DNA of 64,000 bases from Diphasiastrum complanatum (lineage: Eukaryota; Streptophyta; Lycopodiopsida; Lycopodiales; Lycopodiaceae), in assembly GCA_029204225.1 (NCBI GenBank), contig CM055112.1:903852-967851 (forward strand), in the 5' to 3' direction. The position numbers were made by a program, and so were the translations under genes. Below the pieces are notes generated by a model. The model was not told the DNA's origin and did no database searches. It saw nothing but the letters and a program-made list of their open reading frames with translations. Of the stretch, positions 57,697-64,000 are shown one piece after another. Position 1 is the stretch's first letter; every line of letters starts with the position of its first letter.

Positions 57697-59116
57697 ATGC
57701 ATATGGTCCCTGGAGTTGGGACGAAGTACGCACAAATCTTGTTTGTGGATTGTATGTGAAAACTTTTTAATGTGTGTGCTTGTTGCTTGGCTGTGTTTGT
57801 TTCTTGGGTGTGTATACCAAAAAACCCCTCTATTCATTCCGTGTCGAAATAATCCCCCATCAAACCCACAAAATTAAACTAGAATAGATGCGGCTTATTC
57901 TAGATTTATTGGAATGCTTTGCAATTCTTTCATTGGAATAACTTACAATTGTGGTTCTCTTACAAGTTTTAAGGTCTGTGTGACATGACTTTGAACAGTG
58001 GCTACCCCATAAGAGGTGTCTGAATATTAGATGGACCGACCTACCTCAAGACCAGAAGTGCCTCGAAAGCATGTGGAGGAGAGTGAGTAAATATACATAT
58101 TTGCATTGCTCTTTCATAAGAGGCTGCTTGTAAATGAGGAACTTTCCTTAAATGTGGGCACCTATGAATGTGGGATGACTCCAAAACAACGCTACTTTGA
58201 GCAAGAGTTCTTCCCAAAACCAGAAGTGCCTAAAGAAGGGGGGCGTACATTTACCTGTTGGACCTATATTCTTTAGAACTTTCGGTGTCTTGCATTTATA
58301 CATTTTTGAGATTTTAGTCTATTGAACCCTTACATTTTAAGGGTTGTCTATGTCTTGAATTTTTACAGTTTCAGTGGTTTTAGTCTTCAGGACCCTTGCC
58401 ATATTTTAGGGCTTTCAAATGTCTTGAATTTTTACATTTTTTATGCTTTTCATCTATTTGATGTATGAATTTTGACTTTTTTAGGCTTTTAATTATATTA
58501 TAATCCATAGCATTTTTTAGGACTTTCAATGTCTTCAATTAACCTCATTTTTTGGGCTTCTAATATTTTAATCCCTAGAATTTTCTAGGGCTTTCAATGT
58601 CTTAAATTAATCTCATTTTTTGGGCTTTTAATTTGATGAACTTGCATTTTCTTAGGACTTACTGTTTTCAATTTTGACATTTTGTGGACTTTTAATTTGC
58701 TTAAATTCTACATTTAGGGGTTCTATTTAAGGGCTAAATGTATTTAGTTTTCCTTTTTACATTTTATTACTGCTTCTAATTTGTTGTGCTTTTACATTTT
58801 ATTGATGTTTGAATGTATTTTCAGATTAGAAAAAAGTATTTATAAATTTTGATACATAAAGAAAAATGTGAATTGCAAATGCATCTTTTTCATGATTTGG
58901 AATTACCTATATGACAATGCAAGTCTTCTTAGGTGTTCACAAATTGTGTGTGAATAACTACATCACAATCTAACTTTACCTACATATTCATAATTTTTGC
59001 AAAATAGGAAAAATTTGAATTACATATACATTTCTTTATCATTTAGATTTACCTAGATAACATTACAAATTTTCCTACATAGGTTGAACCAATTTCCTAC
59101 TTTAAAAACCTTGGAG

Positions 59117-60554
59117 ATCCATTGCAAGCAGGGAAATGTTTTCCCTACTTGGACACTCCAAAACCCCCTTATTGAAATGGGAAAATCGCTGTTGAACTAG
59201 GAAATTTTTGTATTTCCCCACATGGAGAATGGTTTCATTTTTCTTGTGACACTGAGATTTCGAAGCAGTCTGATAATCAATCTGTAGCAGCATGCATGAA
59301 ATCGCAGTAGGTTCAACGTACTGATAGATGAATTAACTACCTATATACATGACTGAACTTATGAGCATAGATTTGCCCCCAGCAGCATGCATAGGCGACA
59401 ACAAGATGTACAAGACTGTCTGCAAGTCTGATCAGGCAGCAATAGTGTTCAAAAACTTAGAGCAGTACAATTATTGACAGGTTACAGGTTGCAAGGGCAC
59501 AACTATGGAGAAGATACTACATTGCTTGCAATTATTATTGCAAGGGCATACTATACGGAACAGAATGAGAATCATGATGGTTGAGCTTGAGGGAAGCATA
59601 GCAGTGAAATGCTAGCACACTTAGGGAAATCTGATGCTAAACCGCTCCAATCTAATGGGGATGCCTACGAAAAAGACGAATCTGACAGCCATGATTCATC
59701 ACTACCACTAGCAAGCTTCGTCAGGTCAGCATGAGAAAGATCATCTGACCATGCACATTTCTCGCGCTCTCTGTACTTCATAAGGATTTGCTTAATTAGT
59801 ATGACCATTCCAAAGCTACACATACCAGAAGAAAAGGGATTCCAATTCATGCAAACACAGAAGAATTGTAGTTGCATATTTTTTTTGGAAAACGTGGCTG
59901 GAAAATACCTGGAAAATTTTAGAAGTTGTGATTTTTATAGTCTCTCATATGCGTGTTGATGCTACCAATCACACAAGTCCACATGCAAATTACTATTGCG
60001 ATCCCTACAGGTGTAGCTAAATAACATTGCGTAGAGTAGACCTCCAAACTGATTGCTGATGAGAGAAAGACAAGTCTGGTACGAAACTATGCGTCTGCAT
60101 AGAATACATCTCTAAACTTATCGCTGGTCAAAGAGATGAGATTGGCAAGAAACTGATCGTTGATGAAAGAGAGACAAAGAGATTTATGATTTGTGAATTC
60201 GTTGGTTAGACAGATTCCAAAAAAGCAAATTTCAATTTGCACATTCACGCATGCAAGAGCAACTCCACTTCAACGCTGGTGTGGCAGCAAACTGGTCCGT
60301 GAGCACATGCACTTCAACGCTGATCTTTTAGTAGCAGAAATTGATAGTAGACTCGTGTGACAGCAAACTGGATCGTTGGTGTGGCAACAAACTAATCGCT
60401 GAGCACATGCAGGTCAAACGATCATCCACTAGTTTCATGCAAGCATGATGAGACACACTACATGCAAATAAAAAGACACCGCGAATAGAGAAAAACATTC
60501 TCAAGTACACTTTGCGGTGACAGAGAGAGAACTAACTTCGACATTGCTAGGCAG
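59117..60554. other. Unassigned region
   Basis: I see no gene. Around 60.0-60.45 kb short phrases (AACTGATCG, GAGCACATGCA, CTTCAACGCTG, GAAAGAGAGACAA) recur irregularly. They may be a decayed simple repeat. Confidence 0.35.
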
Positions 60555-60925
60555 ACATCTTAGGTTTGCTCTGTAATGGGTGTCTCAGTCTACTCATAAG
60601 AAGTTGTGGACAGCGATGGATTGCTTTAGCTTGCAGAATGAGGAGGGTTGAAAAAGGAGGCCACCAGAAATTGATGAAACAGAGGCAGATGAAACTTACA
60701 GCTGCTCTCTGTGTAACGAGTCTTTCCTTGATGAGCATAGTGCATTCATCATTGTTGATGTGAAGCTCTACATCTATCTTCACCGCCTCCCACCGACTTC
60801 CACAACACCACCTGTGTCATTTGTATATCTCGAACCGCCTCCAACACAACTACGGCTCTCTCAGGCCTATACTCATGCGAACGAGAGAGAGAAATATAGA
60901 GAGAAAGAGCTCATCTCTCTCAGCC

Positions 60926-60981
<56 letters not shown>

Positions 60982-61335
60982 TCTTGACCTGTTTGGATGG
61001 GTGTCTTCTACTCAGAAAAAGTTGTGGACAGCGATGGATTGCTTTAGCTCGCAGAATGAGGAGGCCAGAAAAAGGAGGCCACCAGAAACTGATGAGACAG
61101 AGGAAGATGAAACTTACAGCTGCTCTCTGTGTAGCGAGTCTTTCCTTGATGACCATAGTGCATTCATCATCGTTGATGTGAAGTTCTACATCTATCTCCA
61201 CCGCATCCCATCGACTTCCACAACATCCACCTGTGTCATTTGTATATCTCCAACCGCCTCCAACACAACTACGGCTCTCTCAGGCCTATACTCATGCGAA
61301 CGAGAGAGAAATATCGAGAGAAAGAGCTCGTCTCT

Positions 61336-61370
<35 letters not shown>

Positions 61371-61382
61371 ATCTGTTTAGAA
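60555..61382 (+). pseudogene. Tandemly duplicated cysteine-containing reading frame
   Basis: Units 60555-60990 and 60991-61382 are about 90 % identical. Each encodes KKLWTAMDCFS-QNEE, then a charged stretch (KRRPPETDETEEDETYSCSL) and a Cys-X2-Cys segment CSLC-ESFLD-HSAFIIVDVK. A proline/threonine-rich part follows, and each unit ends in a GA microsatellite (60927-60977 and 61337-61368). Unit 1 has a TGA after LQNEEG; unit 2 is open from about 61001 to 61429 but ends in Arg-Glu repeats from the microsatellite. The Cys/His spacing is not enough to name a zinc-binding domain. The duplication boundary coincides with the microsatellite. It may be a host exon duplicated by slippage or unequal exchange. 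Confidence 0.45.
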
Positions 61383-61641
61383 AGTCTCTTACATATGGAC
61401 TTTTTATTTTATCCAATATCAAATCATAACCTTTCATCGTAATGCATATCTACATTCTATAATATGCCATGTGGTTGATTTCTTTGAGCAAATAGCTCAA
61501 ATTTGGAAACTTCCTGTTTTTATTAATAAAAGATGAGAAAACCCATCAAAAGTACAAAGGAATGCATGTTGAAAGTGTAAAGGCCATAAGGTAAATCTAG
61601 ATACTGTACAATTAAAATAAAACAACAATCTCGCAGAGTAT
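61383..61641. other. Short unassigned spacer
   Basis: The spacer is AT-rich and nothing is recognised. It lies 3' of the degraded minus-strand frame ending at 61642. Confidence 0.4.
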
Positions 61642-62192
61642 TTACATAAAGCCTACTGCTTGGTGTAAGTCGCTAGTTAAGATAGTTGGCAGTTTAGGTA
61701 GTGCAGGAAGCTGTGAAGTAGCCATTCTTGCAACTATGGCACGTCGAAGTATTGCAAGTGCCTGAGTGCATTGTAAAGTCATAGAAACTCGTTGACGATA
61801 ATAAGCCGTGATGATAGATAAAGGTGAGGCACCACGTCCTTGGAGTTTCGCTGCAAAACCTGCACAAGATGCATATGATATAAAATCATCGAATTTCTTA
61901 TGCAGGCACCCATATGTTTCCAAAGCAAAAGGAATAAAGTATTCTCTAGGAGTGCGATGTGAATAATCTTGAAATTCGGGTATAGAACAATTGTAAAAAT
62001 TGAATGATCCATCATTGGATCATCCTATCTATGTCATACAAGTGTAATTTGAAACGTGCATTGATCTCCATCGGAGAAAGCACACAATTTGGATTCGTGC
62101 CTCCACCATCAAACTCATGTATAGGTGCATTTATCTGCCAAAACAAATTAGGTTCAAGATCGATAAGATTTGTCATTGCTTTCTCCTTGGAA
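61642..62192 (-). pseudogene. Degraded frame resembling the tail of plant reverse-transcriptase-derived proteins
   Basis: The minus-strand frame from ATG 62174 reads TNLIDLEPNLFWQINAPIHE, continues FDGGGTNPNCVLSPMEINAR and FKLHLYDIDRMIQ, and meets TGA at about 62015. A second frame resumes with GSFNFYNCSIPEFQDYSHRT, then REYFIPFALETYGCLHKKFD and ASPLSIITAYYRQRVSMTLQ, and ends VGFM at 61642. One frame change separates the two. The FALETYGCLHKKFDDF and YYRQRVSMTLQ-QALAILRRA pattern resembles a conserved tail I associate with LINE-type or RT-derived proteins of plants, but no RT core is present. The first part is duplicated at 37.4-37.5 kb. It lies directly 3' of the secreted-protein gene, on the same strand. 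Confidence 0.45.
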
Positions 62193-62425
62193 CTTTGACG
62201 AGATAGAGAGAACGATGCGAGAGCGAGAAACCGCGCTGCTATATTGAACTTGATGGAGAATCAACAGAAGTATGTTAGCGCGGTTCCCTCTATGTTTGTA
62301 CTGAAATGAACAAAACTGTATGATTTTGTATCGACGGCTGATTTTCTGATGGCAGATGGCTAGCCTTTAGCTATAGGGTTTAGGGAACACAAGACTCAAA
62401 TGATCTTGTTTCTATTAAAAGGTAT

Positions 62426-62824
62426 TCATTGCGTGTTGCTCGCAGGTACAAGAGAGGCGAAGCTGTCCAGCTTATCGGTTTCTGATTTAGGGTTGGAATT
62501 TAAGAAATAACGAGCAGTCCTGTGGTTCGTTGAAAGTCTTGGTGATGTTTTCATGTTCATCTGCTCTTTGGATATAGCTGAAACGTAATTCGGGCATTCA
62601 TTAATACTGTTAGACGTGACCGTCTCTCCGATCTCGGAATGAGTACACGTCGGGGGTGCGGGAGGGATGAATCTAAGAGATTCAAATCCATAGCTGGCTT
62701 CCAATCTCTTATAAGTTGCAGGTTGTTCCTTCACATGTCGAGCATCGGAAGCTAAAGAATCAAACGAAATCAGAAAGACTAACATCAGAATCCCTGGCAT
62801 TATTTTCCCAAAGTTCAAATCCAT
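62426..62824 (-). CDS. Small secreted protein, unknown family
   Basis: This is a 132-codon frame on the minus strand. I choose ATG 62824 (MDLNFGKIMPGILMLVFLIS); an in-frame GTG two codons upstream is not a plant start. Residues 8-24 are strongly hydrophobic and end in FDSLAS/DARH, a good signal-peptide cleavage site. The mature part of about 105 residues is hydrophilic, with only two cysteines (PPTCTHSE and INECPN), a proline-rich patch RFIPPAPPTC and a basic-acidic tail ending SLVPASNTQ. This fits a secreted peptide precursor or a small apoplastic protein, but I recognise no named family. Its 3' end and downstream DNA (62093-62521) are duplicated inverted at 37115-37512. The duplicate keeps the reading frame to the same stop, which supports past coding. 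Confidence 0.6.
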   Translation of the reverse strand: MDLNFGKIMPGILMLVFLISFDSLASDARHVKEQPATYKRLEASYGFESLRFIPPAPPTCTHSEIGETVTSNSINECPNYVSAISKEQMNMKTSPRLSTNHRTARYFLNSNPKSETDKLDSFASLVPASNTQ

Positions 62825-63510
62825 TGACACTGAAACTATGAATTAGTGCAATTAGTGTAGTTTCTCCGGCTCTAGATCAAATGCTGTGCCCAAGCTTGAG
62901 AAATTGAATTGATTACGCAGCTCTTCAATCTGACATCTGCCATGTTCCTGATAGATGGAGGAGAAAATGAGTTGCAGTTATTTGTTGAATACCAAGAAGA
63001 TAAACGGATCTCCTTAGATAGTACACGAAGAGCAGGTTGAGCCGGTTTATTTGTTGCTCTTTGTTTCGGTGCAACAGCTGCGCCAGCCAAATTTGACGAT
63101 GCAGGCAGAGCAAGATTTGAAGATAGAAATATCAGGAGGAGTTTTGACGTAGAAAAGCGATATTGAGAAAGAGAATGGGATGAAGTTAAGAGCAGACCGA
63201 GACGTTAGACGCAACAGCTCCTGTTCGCTGCTTGTAGCGCGAGACCTGGTGTGAATGTCGCGTTGTTTTGCCAACGACTTTTTCCATATGCAAATTTTAA
63301 TGTGTGTATTGTAGTTAGAGCTTTCGGTCAAACGCTTTTGTGCTGGAGACCGTAACGAATGGCCATTTTGAAAACGGTGAGGTGTTTGAGGCAAAGGCGG
63401 CCGCATGTGTCTTGCACCATTGTTTGTTGGACAACTTGAGATGCATGAAATCATCCAAGTGAGTGAGGCAAATGCCCCACAAATTGTCATATGTCTTCTC
63501 AAAAGGATAT
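62825..63510 (-). promoter_or_regulatory. Upstream region of the small secreted-protein gene
   Basis: The sequence 5' of the ATG has short open frames on the minus strand (63047-63502 and 62872-63113). None resembles a known protein and none is in frame with the secreted protein. The composition is less AT-rich than the surrounding repeats, as expected of a promoter or 5' UTR. I cannot place a TATA box or transcription start with confidence. Confidence 0.35.
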
Positions 63511-64000
63511 ATCCTTTTGAATCAAGCTATAAAATATTCACGTTACTACAATTGAGATAATATTCACGTTACCCCCAATGGAAAAGCAAGTTGCAGACCT
63601 TCAACAAGCACTTTTCAATTTAGGTACCTACTACCATGTGTCTCACATTTAGTAGACCCCCTCCATCATACTCTCACATTTTCACTTTTACCTTTGTATC
63701 ATTGCTACCCACCATTGATTTTTTGACACTTGGCAAAAGGTGAATTAGGCTCCTAATTTCTTGTGAATATAATATATGTAATCCAATTAAAGGCTGACAC
63801 TTCAGCACAACTAGCCCATGTACCTAATTTTTAAAGCTCTCTGAAGGGCTGGAATTTAATCATTTTAGTCTTTGACCGCTAGTTTTTTTGACACGTCATG
63901 AAAATTGAAATTCCTTTGTCATTTATAAACTTCCATCAAAAGATTTGCATTGGTATTAAGGTTCAAAGTGGCATTTGGCCTTGACTTGAATTTTATGTTT
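63511..64000. other. Unassigned right end
   Basis: The AT-rich sequence holds no recognised feature. A short repeat ATATTCACGTTAC occurs at about 63535 and 63560. Confidence 0.4.

Larger units (their letters stand above)
55275..59116. repeat. Right copy of the segmental duplication
   Basis: It is collinear with 38477-39458 (here 55275-56309) and 41416-44204 (here 56310-59116). The join at 56307-56312 shares AAT with both parent edges. That fits loss of the intervening 1.96 kb by microhomology end joining in this copy. It also carries two small hairpins absent from the left copy and one doubled minisatellite unit. Confidence 0.9.

Noticed and set aside
57556-57877. Arg-Glu and Leu-Ser repeat proteins
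   Set aside because: They are translations of the TC/GA microsatellite. The same applies to the frame at 42652-42909 and the tails at 60.9-61.4 kb.

Overview
The window reads as nuclear DNA of a land plant with a repeat-rich genome. The evidence is plant-type Ty1/Copia and Ty3/Gypsy elements with plant primer-binding sites, CACTA DNA-transposon pieces, a tRNA-derived retroposon, long TC/GA/CA microsatellites, and the first exons of a plant GABA/amino-acid transporter. I cannot name the species. Host coding sequence is scarce: a GAT1-like gene start at 36.5-36.96 kb, a small secreted-protein gene near 62.4-62.8 kb, and a few short exon-like pieces. All retroelements here are broken fossils.

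Layout. From 0.47 to 29.6 kb lies a nest of LTR fossils. Copia A (LTR pair 467-1135 and 22495-23143) contains Copia B in its leader (LTR pair 5467-6595 and 23347-~23992). Copia B abuts a Gypsy of the Ogre/Tat/Athila type (8.6-16.3 kb on the minus strand, 26.3-29.6 kb on the plus strand). The two ends of all three elements lie on opposite sides of 8.61-26.34 kb in opposite orientation. Both Copia insertions still have matching 5-bp target duplications, so a single ~17.7 kb inversion (or an equivalent misassembly) explains the arrangement. Inside that interval are a short Gypsy-like LTR derivative (20.07-22.42 kb) and a possible hAT-like exon (17.6 kb). A Copia gag-protease fragment (29.6-30.9 kb) and the 3' end of a CACTA transposon (30.9-32.65 kb) follow.

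From 32.7 to 36.5 kb the DNA is mostly anonymous, apart from a 94-bp tRNA-like retroposon with a 13-bp target duplication. The GAT1-like exons at 36.5-36.96 kb are followed at 37.1 kb by a block that recurs inverted at 62.1-62.5 kb. That block carries the 3' end of the small secreted-protein gene and part of a neighbouring degraded reading frame. A 5.7 kb unit (38.48-44.20 kb) recurs directly as a 3.8 kb version (55.28-59.12 kb). Between them lie a Gypsy gag fragment, LTR scraps, the 5' half of Copia G (48.97-52.68 kb), a CACTA accessory-protein-like exon (53 kb) and a CA-rich tract. The right end holds a tandemly duplicated cysteine-containing reading frame (60.55-61.38 kb), the degraded frame (61.6-62.2 kb) and the secreted-protein gene with its upstream region.

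No operon-like or cooperative gene system is visible. The main interest is structural: paired target duplications marking an inversion, template-switch hairpins in one copy of a duplication, a dispersed AACCTTCGCCGA-like motif in both non-coding parts of the Gypsy, and an RY-motif cluster in an LTR. All comparisons were made by eye, so identities are approximate.
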